This document shows positions 5,143 to 13,434 of a stretch of DNA of 13,677 bases, piece after piece. The stretch covers positions 1-13,677 of the forward strand of contig JBDSLU010000485.1 in NCBI GenBank assembly GCA_039916225.1. Reading direction: 5' to 3'. Numbering within the stretch: position 1 is the stretch's first letter; every line of letters begins with the position of its first letter. This DNA comes from JBDSLU01 sp039916225 (GTDB lineage: Bacteria > Acidobacteriota > Vicinamibacteria > Vicinamibacterales > Vicinamibacteraceae). The position numbers were made by a program, and so were the translations under genes. The notes under the pieces are model-generated. The model searched no databases, was not told where the DNA came from, and saw nothing but the letters and a program-made list of their open reading frames with translations.

Positions 5143-6651
5143 CTAGGGGAGTGCCGTACGAACCTGGATGCGTCTGACCAGGCGCCAGTTTTCCGACAAT
5201 GTGGCACCCGTTGCCGCGTCGGCAGGGGACGGCTGCGGGCTGGGCGACAGCAGGAACACGGCCCCGGGCTGACCGACCGTGAGCGTCGACCCCCGCCACA
5301 TCGACCAGTCCGGCATCCGCAGGAGGGCGCCTTCGGCGGCGGTCGCGTCGAACGCCGGAGCGACGGTCAGCCCGGTGCCGTCGATGTCCTCGAGCGCGCC
5401 ATAGACCCGCAGGTCGCCGATGTCGGCAATGCGCGCCGCCGGGTCGAGACGCCTTGGCCCTGGCTCGCGGGCCAGGGAGCGCGAGACGTTGATCCCGACG
5501 TCCCCGAGGAACGGCGGCACCGCGGTCCCGGCCACGATCGTCGCGTTCCGGACGCGAATCGAGAGCAGGTTCGACTCGTTCAGGGGGAGGGTGTCGTAGG
5601 CCGTCGTCGCGTGCGCCGCGGCGCGCCCTGAGGCCAGGGCATCGAGCGCGGTGACCAGGGCCACGAAGTTGAGGCGGACCAGGGCCTGATCGGGGTCGGC
5701 GTCCGCCAGCGGGCCGCTTTCGATCAGGACCACCGCCGTACCCCAGCGTCCGAGGTTGTCGCCGAAGGCGCGGACCTCGAACTCGTCGCTGTAGCGCCCG
5801 ACCTGGCCGGGAATCAGCGGCTCGAGGGCCTCGCGCACGATGGCGGCCGTCTGCCTGGCCACTTTGCGGCGCGGCGAGTCGCTGCGGGCGGCATCGTGCG
5901 CGACGGCCAAAAGCGAGATGGTCGCCGCCTTCGGTGGCGAGCCCGCCGAGGTCTGGCCGTTCTGGTTGTGCAGGTTGAAACCGAGCACCGGCTGGACCCG
6001 ATCGCGGAGCGCCTTCAGCGCCCGGCCCTCGGGCGTCTGCAGATGCAGGGCGTCGCGGTTGATGTCGATGCCCTGGGCGTTGCGGCGAACGAAACGCTCC
6101 GCGCCATCCGGGTTCAGCATCGGCACGAGGTGGATGGTCAGCCGAGCCTCGAGCCGCTGGACGGCGGCGCTGCCGCGCTCGCGGCGGATCCACTCGAGCA
6201 GGTCGAAGATCGCCGGCGTCGCCGACGGCTCGTCGCCGTGCATCTGCGACCACAGCAGGACAGGCATCGGGCCGCGGCCGACGGTGAGGTGCAGCAGATC
6301 GCGACCTTCCACCGATCGGCCGATGACCTCGCGCCCGACGCGCCCGGCGGCGGCGTCCACGGCGCGCGTCGCCGCGTCGACGACGTCAGCGTGGGTAAGG
6401 AGCGGCGCCGTGGGGAGCGCCACGCGATGGGCATCCCACCACGCCGCCAGCGCGCTCGGCGCGAATAGCGCGGCGGACGCCTCGCGGCTGCCGCCCGCGG
6501 CTGCGGCCGGCGGCGTCGTCGCGGCCGGATGCTTCGACGCGCACCCGGCGAGCCAGGCGGTGAAGGCGATGACCAGGGCGCGGGCGAGGAGCCTCGCCCG
6601 GCAGGCTCGGGTCGCGGGCGCGCGAAGCGTGGCGAGAGCCGCGGCCCTCAC
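5143..6651 (-). CDS. M14-family zinc carboxypeptidase, predicted lipoprotein
   Basis: A 502-residue metallopeptidase. The N-terminus has a basic region, a hydrophobic stretch (about 25-36) and lipobox LAGC with Cys37, so it is likely anchored to a membrane after secretion. The M14 core shows zinc ligands His138 and Glu141 in MHGDE, third ligand His228 in NLHNQ, an Asn198-Arg199 pair in IDINRD matching the substrate-carboxylate site of carboxypeptidase A, and probable catalytic Glu311 in VLIESG. Residues from about 330 on form an extra C-terminal region of unknown role. The start is GTG at 6649-6651, overlapping the upstream phosphatase stop as GTGA, a sign of translational coupling. It should trim C-terminal residues from peptides or process cell-wall peptides; the exact substrate is not readable. 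The long basic N-terminal region leaves a later start possible. Confidence 0.92.
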   Translation of the reverse strand: MRAAALATLRAPATRACRARLLARALVIAFTAWLAGCASKHPAATTPPAAAAGGSREASAALFAPSALAAWWDAHRVALPTAPLLTHADVVDAATRAVDAAAGRVGREVIGRSVEGRDLLHLTVGRGPMPVLLWSQMHGDEPSATPAIFDLLEWIRRERGSAAVQRLEARLTIHLVPMLNPDGAERFVRRNAQGIDINRDALHLQTPEGRALKALRDRVQPVLGFNLHNQNGQTSAGSPPKAATISLLAVAHDAARSDSPRRKVARQTAAIVREALEPLIPGQVGRYSDEFEVRAFGDNLGRWGTAVVLIESGPLADADPDQALVRLNFVALVTALDALASGRAAAHATTAYDTLPLNESNLLSIRVRNATIVAGTAVPPFLGDVGINVSRSLAREPGPRRLDPAARIADIGDLRVYGALEDIDGTGLTVAPAFDATAAEGALLRMPDWSMWRGSTLTVGQPGAVFLLSPSPQPSPADAATGATLSENWRLVRRIQVRTALP

Positions 6652-7169
6652 GATGAAGGCTGCCCGTACTTGAGCCGCACCATCGACGCGCGCTGGCCGG
6701 GATGCGGTGCCAGGACGAAGATGTTGTCGTAATCGCCTTCGTGCAGATCGAGCTGGTTGGGCCAGCCGAGCACCGTCAGCATCGGCGGGATCGTGTTCGA
6801 GTGCCCCACGACCACGACGATCGACGCCGGATCCAGGGCCCTGATCCGGGCCGACAGCGCCGGCAGGTCGCGGGCCGGCACCTGCTCGATCGTCAGGCCG
6901 AGCGCCGCCGCCAGCGGTGCGGCGGTGTCCCGCGTCCGCTGGAACTCGCTGGTGATGATGTGGGTGACGCCAGCGCTACGCAGCAGGTCGGCGAGCGCCT
7001 TGGCCCGCGCCCGGCCCTTGGCGCTGAGCGCGGTGTCCGGCGTCTGGTCGGCCTTCTCGGCGTGCCGGACGACGATGACCGCCTGCTGGGCGGAGGCGTG
7101 CAGCGCGGCCGTGAGCACCGCGGCAATCGCCGCGACGAGGATCCGCGTCAACCGGGCCCGTGTGAGCAT
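6648..7169 (-). CDS. Exported histidine-phosphatase-superfamily (phosphoglycerate mutase-like) protein
   Basis: A 173-residue protein with a Sec signal peptide (hydrophobic 10-24, probable cleavage after ASA at about residue 27). The catalytic motif VVRHAEKAD contains phospho-accepting His36 with Arg35. A second conserved segment SEFQRTRDTA (74-83) supplies another Arg, and VGHSNTIP holds the second active-site His123. This SixA/GpmB-like fold removes phosphate from small molecules or proteins; the signal peptide places it outside the cytoplasm, but the substrate is unknown. The start is ATG at 7167-7169 with GAGG 4 nt upstream. It is the first gene of a two-gene operon with the M14 peptidase (4-nt GTGA overlap). 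A TATAAT box lies 42 nt before the start. A 10-bp palindrome CCTCGCGAGG (7174-7183) overlaps the ribosome binding site. Confidence 0.9.
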   Translation of the reverse strand: MLTRARLTRILVAAIAAVLTAALHASAQQAVIVVRHAEKADQTPDTALSAKGRARAKALADLLRSAGVTHIITSEFQRTRDTAAPLAAALGLTIEQVPARDLPALSARIRALDPASIVVVVGHSNTIPPMLTVLGWPNQLDLHEGDYDNIFVLAPHPGQRASMVRLKYGQPSS

Positions 7170-7211
7170 GGCACCTCGCGAGGAACACCCGCCAGGACGA
7201 GGCGGGGCGCC

Positions 7212-7221
7212 ATTATAGGAT
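7212..7221. promoter_or_regulatory. Overlapping divergent -10 boxes between phosphatase and DUF423 genes
   Basis: Minus strand: a perfect TATAAT at 7212-7217 would start transcription near 7205 and give the phosphatase operon a leader of about 36 nt. Plus strand: TAGGAT at 7216-7221 ends 6 nt before the DUF423 ATG, which would place the start on or near the ATG. No good -35 is seen for either. The two boxes share bases, so the promoters would exclude each other. Confidence 0.5.
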
Positions 7222-7227
7222 CGCGGG

Positions 7228-7614
7228 ATGGATGCGCTGACGTCGGGACGACTGTTGCGGCTCGGGGCCGGCCTCGCGGCGCTCGGCGTCGCGCTCGGCG
7301 CCTTCGGGGCACATGGCCTGAAATCCCTGGTGACGCCCGAACGCCTGGCGGTGTTCGAGACCGGCGTCCGCTACCACGTGGTACACGCCCTCGGCATCCT
7401 TGCCGCCGCCTGGGCGGCCCACGCGGCACCGCAGGACGCCGGTCCGCGATGGGCAGCGGTGCTGTTCGCGCTGGGCGTGCTGCTCTTCTCGGGCAGCCTG
7501 TATCTGCTGGTGTGGACCGGGGTCACCACGTGGGGAGCGGTGACCCCGTTCGGTGGGCTGGCGTTCCTGGCCGGCTGGATCGCCCTGGCGACGACGCGTC
7601 TCAGCCGCGCGTGA
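7228..7614 (+). CDS. DUF423 (YgdD-like) small membrane protein
   Basis: A 128-residue inner-membrane protein with about four hydrophobic helices. Family hallmarks are ALGAFGAHGLK (22-32), FETGVRYHVVHALG (43-56), LFSGSLYLL and VTPFGGLAFLAGW near the C-terminus. The biochemical role of this widespread family is not established. The start is ATG at 7228. AGGA at 7217-7220 is 7 nt upstream and could be a Shine-Dalgarno, but it sits inside the candidate -10 box, so a leaderless transcript is the alternative. It is divergent from the phosphatase gene (58 bp between starts). It converges with the DUF4097 lipoprotein gene, the two 3' ends overlapping by 14 bp. Confidence 0.9.
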   Translation: MDALTSGRLLRLGAGLAALGVALGAFGAHGLKSLVTPERLAVFETGVRYHVVHALGILAAAWAAHAAPQDAGPRWAAVLFALGVLLFSGSLYLLVWTGVTTWGAVTPFGGLAFLAGWIALATTRLSRA

Positions 7615-8413
7615 AGGTGATGCCGCCGTTGGTCGTTTCGGCCTCGACCCGGCGGCCGCCGCCATTGAGCTTCACCTCGACGCGCCGGCGCGACTTCTCG
7701 ACCTCTTCGACCCGCAGGCCGCCGTCGACGGTCAGGCCGCCGTTGGTGGTACGGCCGAACAGAGACGCCTTGGCATCCGCCGGCAGGCGCAGCGTGACGC
7801 CACCGTTGGTCGTCTCGACGTTGACGTCGCCGGTGACCGAGGCCAGCGCGATGTCGACGCCGCCATTGACGGTCGACGCCTTGACCGCGCCGCCGAGACC
7901 GCGCGCCTTGATCTGGCCGTTCACGGTTTCGAGATGCGCGCCGGCCTGCACGTCGACCACCTCGATCTGGCCGTTGGTCGTCGACAGCACCACCTTGGTG
8001 TTGGCCGGCACCGTGACGAAGTAGCGGACCTCGACCGAGGTTCCCCAACCGTGCAGGGACGGGCCGCTGCCGCCATCGCGCTCGGCGCGCAGCTTGACGA
8101 GGTCGGCGGTGACCTCTTCCTTGATGGTCAGCTTCTTGAGCAACGCTTCGGCGCCTTCCTTGGTGGCGGCCTTGGCGACCTTGACGGCCTTCACTTCGAT
8201 GGTCGGCGCCGTGCCGGCCACCACCTCGATGCGTCCGTTGGTAGTGGTGATGTCCAGCGTCCCGGCAGCCGAGATCGGGAAGCTGCGCGTGACGGTTTCG
8301 GTCGCCTCTTCGCGGGCGCCCGAAAAGGCGAGGTCGCAGGCGGCGGTGAGGGACAGGGCGGCGACGAGGGGCAGCGCGGCAAGGTCCCGCAGGCGGGGCA
8401 TCATGAGGCTCAT
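7601..8413 (-). CDS. DUF4097-type repetitive beta-strand lipoprotein
   Basis: A 270-residue envelope protein. The N-terminus is a signal peptide ending in a lipobox-like TAAC (Cys26), so it is probably lipidated, though Thr at -3 is unusual. The mature part repeats a short motif with Thr-Thr-Asn-Gly or Val-Asn-Gly turns (TTNGRIEV, TTNGQIEV, TVNGQIKA, TVNGGVDI, TTNGGVTL, TTNGGLTV, TTNGGITF), giving a predicted beta-helix or stacked-strand fold as in DUF4097/DUF2807 adhesin-like proteins. Its function is unknown; family members often occur near transmembrane regulators, which are absent here. The start is ATG at 8411-8413 with GGAG 8 nt upstream; ATGs at 8404 and 8401 are alternatives. It overlaps the DUF423 gene tail to tail and is divergent from the FAD oxidoreductase. 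Confidence 0.88.
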   Translation of the reverse strand: MSLMMPRLRDLAALPLVAALSLTAACDLAFSGAREEATETVTRSFPISAAGTLDITTTNGRIEVVAGTAPTIEVKAVKVAKAATKEGAEALLKKLTIKEEVTADLVKLRAERDGGSGPSLHGWGTSVEVRYFVTVPANTKVVLSTTNGQIEVVDVQAGAHLETVNGQIKARGLGGAVKASTVNGGVDIALASVTGDVNVETTNGGVTLRLPADAKASLFGRTTNGGLTVDGGLRVEEVEKSRRRVEVKLNGGGRRVEAETTNGGITFTRG

Positions 8414-8449
8414 GGCGGTGTCTCCGCGTGGATGGGACGAGCCGCGGCC

Positions 8450-8480
8450 GGCGAAAGTTCGCCAATCTCGGCCATTGGCG
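8450..8480. promoter_or_regulatory. Two overlapping inverted repeats between divergent genes, putative operators
   Basis: GGCGAA-AG-TTCGCC (8450-8463) and CGCCAAT-N7-ATTGGCG (8460-8480) overlap by 4 bases in the 109-bp gap between the lipoprotein and FAD-oxidoreductase starts. Their shape and place fit binding of a dimeric regulator to both promoters. No regulator is encoded next to them. Confidence 0.4.
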
Positions 8481-8510
8481 GGTCGCGTAAACCCGTGGGC
8501 AGGTTCGGAC

Positions 8511-8516
8511 TAGCCT
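8511..8516 (+). promoter_or_regulatory. TAGCCT -10 box, leaderless-type start for the FAD oxidoreductase
   Basis: TAGCCT ends 6 nt before the ATG at 8523, the TANNNT-N6-ATG geometry known from leaderless genes in other phyla. No usable Shine-Dalgarno precedes the ATG (only AGG one base away). Confidence 0.4.
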
Positions 8517-8522
8517 GTAGGC

Positions 8523-10097
8523 ATGCCCGACGTGGTGGTCATCGGCGGCGGCCACACCGGCCTGGTGTGCGCCGCCTATCTGGCCCGTGCCGGTCTGGCG
8601 GTGACGGTCGTCGAGCGGCGCCACATCCTCGGCGGTGCGGCCGTGACCGAGGAGATCTTCCCCGGCTTCAAGTACTCGGTCTGCTCCTACGCCGTCTCGC
8701 TGCTCCGTCCCGAGATCATCCGCGAACTGGAGCTGAGGAGGCACGGGCTGACGCTCCTGCCGCTCGACGGCACGTTCACGCCGCTCGCAGACGGCTATCT
8801 CTGGCGGCCCGAGGATCCGCAGGCCAAGCACGCGGAAATCGCCCGGCACTCGAGGCACGACGCCGACACCTACGCCGACTTCGGCGCCACGATGAGCGCG
8901 ATGGCGGCGTTCGCCAAGCCGCTGCTCGGGATGCTGCCACCCGATCCGAATGCCATCGACCTGCGCGGCCTGCTGGACGCGGCCGGCCTGGGCCGCGCCT
9001 TCCGCCAGCTCGGGGCGCGCCGGCAGCACTTGCTCATCCAGCTGCTCTCGTCGAGCGCGCTCGACTTCGTCGAACGCTGGTTCGAGAGCGACCCGCTGAA
9101 GGCGACGCTCGCCGCCTCGGGCATCATCGGCACATTCCTCGGCATCCGCTCGCCGGGCACCGCCTACGTCCTGCTGCACCACTACATGGGCGAGGTCGAC
9201 GGCGCATTCCGGTCGTGGGGCCTGCCGCGTGGCGGCACGGGCGCGGTGTCGATGGCGATCGCCGCCGCGGCGACCGAAGCTGGCGCGGTGCTGCGGACGT
9301 CGTCGCCGGTGTCACGGATCCTGCTCGACGGCGGAACGGCGGTCGGGGTGGTCCTCGAATCGGGCGAGGAGATCCGGGCCCGCGCCGTGGCCTCGAGCGC
9401 CGACCTGCGCGTCACGTTCACGCGGCTGGTCGGGCTCGATCAGCTCCCCACCGAGTTCGCCGGGCTCGTCCGCGGATTCCGCTTCCGCGGCGCGACCGCC
9501 AAGGTCAACCTCGCCCTCGACGCCTGCCCCGACTTCACCTGCCGGCCGGGTCCAGGGCCGCACCTCGCCGGCGCCATCTCGATCTCGCCGAGCACGATGT
9601 ATCTCGAGCGGGCCTACGACGAGGCGAAGTACGGCGCACCGTCGAGGCGTCCGTACATCGACATCGTGATCCCGAGCCTCCTGGATCCGACCGTCGCGCC
9701 ACCGGGCCAGCACGTGATGTCGTGCTTCGTGCAGTACGCGCCGTATGCGCTCGCCGGCGAGGCGGTCTGGGACGACGCGCGGCGGGAGGCGCTTGGCGAC
9801 ACTGTCCTCGACACGCTGGCGGAGTACGTGCCGGACATCCGCGATCACGTGCTGCACCGCCAGGTGCTGACGCCGCTCGACCTCGAGCGCGAGTTCGGGC
9901 TGACTGAAGGCAATATCTTCCACGGTGAGCTGACCCCGGATCAGCTGTTCTCGATGCGCCCGGGGCCCGGCTGGGCGCGCCACGAGACGCCCATCCGCCG
10001 CCTCTACCTCTGCGGCTCGTCGGCGCACCCCGGCGGCGGCATCATGGGCGCCCCCGGCCGCAACGCCGCCCGCGTCATCCGCCGGGCGCTGCGTTAG
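8523..10097 (+). CDS. FAD-dependent oxidoreductase, PYROXD2/phytoene-desaturase-like
   Basis: A 524-residue flavoprotein of the amine-oxidase/phytoene-desaturase superfamily. The N-terminal Rossmann motif is VVVIGGGHTGLVCAAYLARAG with Gly8, Gly10 and Gly13 and the ribose-binding Glu31, followed by RRHILGGAA. Near the C-terminus GLTEGNIFHGELTPDQLFSMRP is characteristic of the PYROXD2-like group, and LYLCGSSAHPGGGIMGAPGRN closes the FAD site. No signal peptide or transmembrane anchor is seen, so it is presumably cytoplasmic or peripheral. The substrate is not deducible: relatives act on carotenoids, and PYROXD2 itself is poorly characterised. No carotenoid genes lie nearby. The ATG at 8523 places the Rossmann motif at the very N-terminus, as expected. 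The stop TAG lies within the first copy of a 23-bp direct repeat. Confidence 0.93.
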   Translation: MPDVVVIGGGHTGLVCAAYLARAGLAVTVVERRHILGGAAVTEEIFPGFKYSVCSYAVSLLRPEIIRELELRRHGLTLLPLDGTFTPLADGYLWRPEDPQAKHAEIARHSRHDADTYADFGATMSAMAAFAKPLLGMLPPDPNAIDLRGLLDAAGLGRAFRQLGARRQHLLIQLLSSSALDFVERWFESDPLKATLAASGIIGTFLGIRSPGTAYVLLHHYMGEVDGAFRSWGLPRGGTGAVSMAIAAAATEAGAVLRTSSPVSRILLDGGTAVGVVLESGEEIRARAVASSADLRVTFTRLVGLDQLPTEFAGLVRGFRFRGATAKVNLALDACPDFTCRPGPGPHLAGAISISPSTMYLERAYDEAKYGAPSRRPYIDIVIPSLLDPTVAPPGQHVMSCFVQYAPYALAGEAVWDDARREALGDTVLDTLAEYVPDIRDHVLHRQVLTPLDLEREFGLTEGNIFHGELTPDQLFSMRPGPGWARHETPIRRLYLCGSSAHPGGGIMGAPGRNAARVIRRALR

Positions 10098-10198
10098 CAG
10101 TTTCTGCAACGTTTCCGCCCTCGCTCAGAGCCCGGCTCGGAGCCCGGCTCAGAGCTGGGCTCTGAGCGGGGCCCGGCGTTGGCAGTTTCTTCAACCTT
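10091..10198. repeat. 23-bp direct repeats flanking the GCTCNGAGC array
   Basis: Copies at 10091-10113 and 10176-10198 match at 20 of 23 positions and are 85 bp apart. Both contain GCAGTTTCT-N-CAAC. The left copy includes the stop codon of the FAD oxidoreductase. The 12-bp palindromic array lies between them, giving the look of a small non-autonomous element or a duplicated regulatory module. Confidence 0.7.
10123..10170. repeat. Four tandem 12-bp units with a palindromic GCTCNGAGC core
   Basis: The units are GCTCAGAGCCCG, GCTCGGAGCCCG, GCTCAGAGCTGG and GCTCTGAGCGGG, head to tail without spacers. Each has the 9-nt palindrome GCTCNGAGC. The first and last also pair over 12 bp (CGCTCAGAGCCC, 10122-10133, with GGGCTCTGAGCG, 10157-10168), so RNA could form one long or several short hairpins. 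The array follows the FAD oxidoreductase by 25 bp and precedes DUF1800. Confidence 0.85.
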
Positions 10199-10233
10199 GG
10201 GGCCGGGACGGGGGTCCAACTCCCCGACGGACC

Positions 10234-10241
10234 AAGGAGGT
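10234..10241 (+). promoter_or_regulatory. Strong Shine-Dalgarno of the DUF1800 gene
   Basis: AAGGAGGT is a full anti-16S match and stands 9 nt before the ATG at 10251. It decides that start over the in-frame codon at 10179, which lies inside the repeat element. Confidence 0.85.
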
Positions 10242-10250
10242 CGAGGACAT

Positions 10251-11984
<1,734 letters not shown>

Positions 11985-12025
11985 ATCCGCCGTTTCCGCC
12001 ACGTTTTTCGGCGCGAACAAAGACC

Positions 12026-12097
12026 TCTCCGGGACGGTCTCCGGGACGGTCTCCGGGACGGCGTTCCGGACAGTCTTCGGGACAGGCTTCGGGAGGG
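12026..12097. repeat. Six tandem 12-bp units ending in the DUF1501 ribosome binding site
   Basis: Three identical TCTCCGGGACGG units (12026-12061) are followed by CGTTCCGGACAG, TCTTCGGGACAG and GCTTCGGGAGGG. The last unit supplies GGAGG (12092-12096), 4 nt before the ATG of DUF1501, so the array is built into the translation start. The units are partly palindromic around CCGG. The shared 10-mer CGTTTCCGCC occurs before this array (11991-12000) and before the DUF1800 array (10110-10119). Confidence 0.85.
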
Positions 12098-12100
12098 ATC

Positions 12101-13393
12101 ATGGTTTCGAGACGGGTGTTGCTTCGGAACGGCGGCCTGGCGTTGCTGAGCCTCGGCTTCGCGCCCTCCTTCGTGGCGCGGACGGCGGCCGCTGGCGCGA
12201 CGCGCCGCAAGCTCCTCATCACGATCTTCCAGCGCGGCGCGGCGGACGGCTTGAACATCGTGGTCCCCTTCGGCGAGCGCGACTACTACGCGGCGCGCCC
12301 GACGATCGCCATCGGCCAGCCGGGCGGCGGACGCGACGGATCCGCCCTCGATCTCGACGGTTTCTTCGGCCTGCACCCTCGGCTGGCGCCGCTCCTGCCG
12401 CTCTGGCAGCAGCGATCGCTGGCCATCGTCCACGCCTGCGGATCGCACGATCCGACGCGGTCACACTTCGACGCGCAGGACTACATGGAGAGCGGGACGC
12501 CCGGCGTGAAGAGCACGACCGACGGGTGGCTGAACCGCGTGCTGCGCGCCGAGCGCGTGCCCGAGCGCCGAACTGGAGTCCAGCCTGATCGGGACGGTGT
12601 CCGGAAGGCTCTCCCGGACGGAGCGTCGCCGTTCCGCGCTGTCGCGCTGGCGGCGCAGCTGCCGCGAACGCTGCAGGGGACGGCGCCGGCGTTGGCGATG
12701 ACCGACGTGAACCGGTTCGGCGTCCGGGGCGGCGCCGGCACGCAGGCGTCCTTCGAGGCGGAGTACGCCGCGGCCGCCGATCAGGCGCTGCAGCGCACCG
12801 GCCGCGAGGCCTTCGCCGCCATGCGCCAGCTCGATGCCGCGGCGCCGGGGCGCTATCAGCCCGAGAATGGCGCCGCCTACCCGCGCTCGGCCTACGGTCA
12901 GGCGCTCAAGCAGATTGCGCAGCTCACCAAGGCCGACGTTGGCCTCGAGGTGGCCTTCGCCGAGTCGACGCAGTGGGACCACCACGCCAACGAAGGCGCC
13001 GCCACCGGCCAGCTCGCCAACCGGCTCGATGACTTCGCGCAAGGCATCGCCGCGCTGGTCACCGATCTCGGCTCGCGCATGCAGGACGTCGTCATCCTGA
13101 CGATGTCGGAGTTCGGGCGCGCTGTCGCCGAGAACGGCAATCGCGGCACCGACCACGGCCACGCCAACGCGATGTTCGTCGTCGGCGGACCGGTGCAGGG
13201 CGGGAAGGTCTACGGCCGCTGGCCCGGCCTCGCGCCGGCACAGCGTCACGACGGGCGCGACCTGGCGGTGACGACCGATTTCCGCGACGTCTTCAGTGAG
13301 GTCGCGGTGCGGCACCTCGGGGTCGCGGACGTCCGCGCGGTCTTCCCCGGATACCCCGTCAGCGCCACGCGCTTTCCTGGATTCCTCGGCTGA
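12101..13393 (+). CDS. DUF1501 family protein with Tat signal
   Basis: A 430-residue exported protein. The N-terminus MVSRRVLLRNGGLALLSLGF carries a twin-arginine motif (SRRVLL, 3-8) before a hydrophobic stretch, so it is probably Tat-exported after folding. Family features include FQRGAADGLNIVVPFGERDYY (43-63), GSHDPTRSHFDAQDYME (114-130), and the C-terminal alkaline-phosphatase-like segment LTMSEFGRAVAENGNRGTDHGHA with metal-ligand-type Glu, Asp and His residues. The activity is unproven; the fold is related to sulfatases and phosphatases. The ATG at 12101 is supported by GGAGG 4 nt upstream and by the Tat motif; the frame is open far upstream as a shadow of DUF1800. Residues about 158-175 (TGVQPDRDGVRKALPDGA) look like an extra in-frame insert related to the upstream 12-bp repeats. 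It should act with DUF1800 at the cell envelope. Confidence 0.93.
   Translation: MVSRRVLLRNGGLALLSLGFAPSFVARTAAAGATRRKLLITIFQRGAADGLNIVVPFGERDYYAARPTIAIGQPGGGRDGSALDLDGFFGLHPRLAPLLPLWQQRSLAIVHACGSHDPTRSHFDAQDYMESGTPGVKSTTDGWLNRVLRAERVPERRTGVQPDRDGVRKALPDGASPFRAVALAAQLPRTLQGTAPALAMTDVNRFGVRGGAGTQASFEAEYAAAADQALQRTGREAFAAMRQLDAAAPGRYQPENGAAYPRSAYGQALKQIAQLTKADVGLEVAFAESTQWDHHANEGAATGQLANRLDDFAQGIAALVTDLGSRMQDVVILTMSEFGRAVAENGNRGTDHGHANAMFVVGGPVQGGKVYGRWPGLAPAQRHDGRDLAVTTDFRDVFSEVAVRHLGVADVRAVFPGYPVSATRFPGFLG
12572..12625. repeat. Repeat-derived in-frame segment inside DUF1501
   Basis: This stretch holds CGGGACGGTGTCCGG (12590-12604), which matches the upstream array sequence CGGGACGGTCTCCGG at 14 of 15 positions. 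It also has a GTCCGG...CCGGAC inverted repeat (12599-12619) and the short palindrome CTGGAGTCCAG (12573-12583). It encodes about 18 residues between segments that appear contiguous in the family. Confidence 0.5.
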
Positions 13394-13407
13394 TCGGTGT
13401 CTGCGGC

Positions 13408-13434
13408 CTGTCCGGCGTCAACCGATGTGGACAG
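13408..13434. terminator. Weak inverted repeat between convergent genes
   Basis: CTGTCC (13408-13413) pairs with GGACAG (13429-13434) around 15 nt, across the 24-bp gap between the DUF1501 stop and the minus-strand stop at 13418. It could be a shared terminator, but the stem is short and there is no T-run. Confidence 0.2.

Noticed and set aside
7371..9182. Long minus-strand open frame over DUF423, DUF4097 and FAD oxidoreductase
   Set aside because: It crosses three supported genes in a different frame and has Arg-rich low-complexity content without domains.
10123..10170. CRISPR or integron attachment site
   Set aside because: Units are 12 bp with no unique spacers, and no cas or integrase gene is present.
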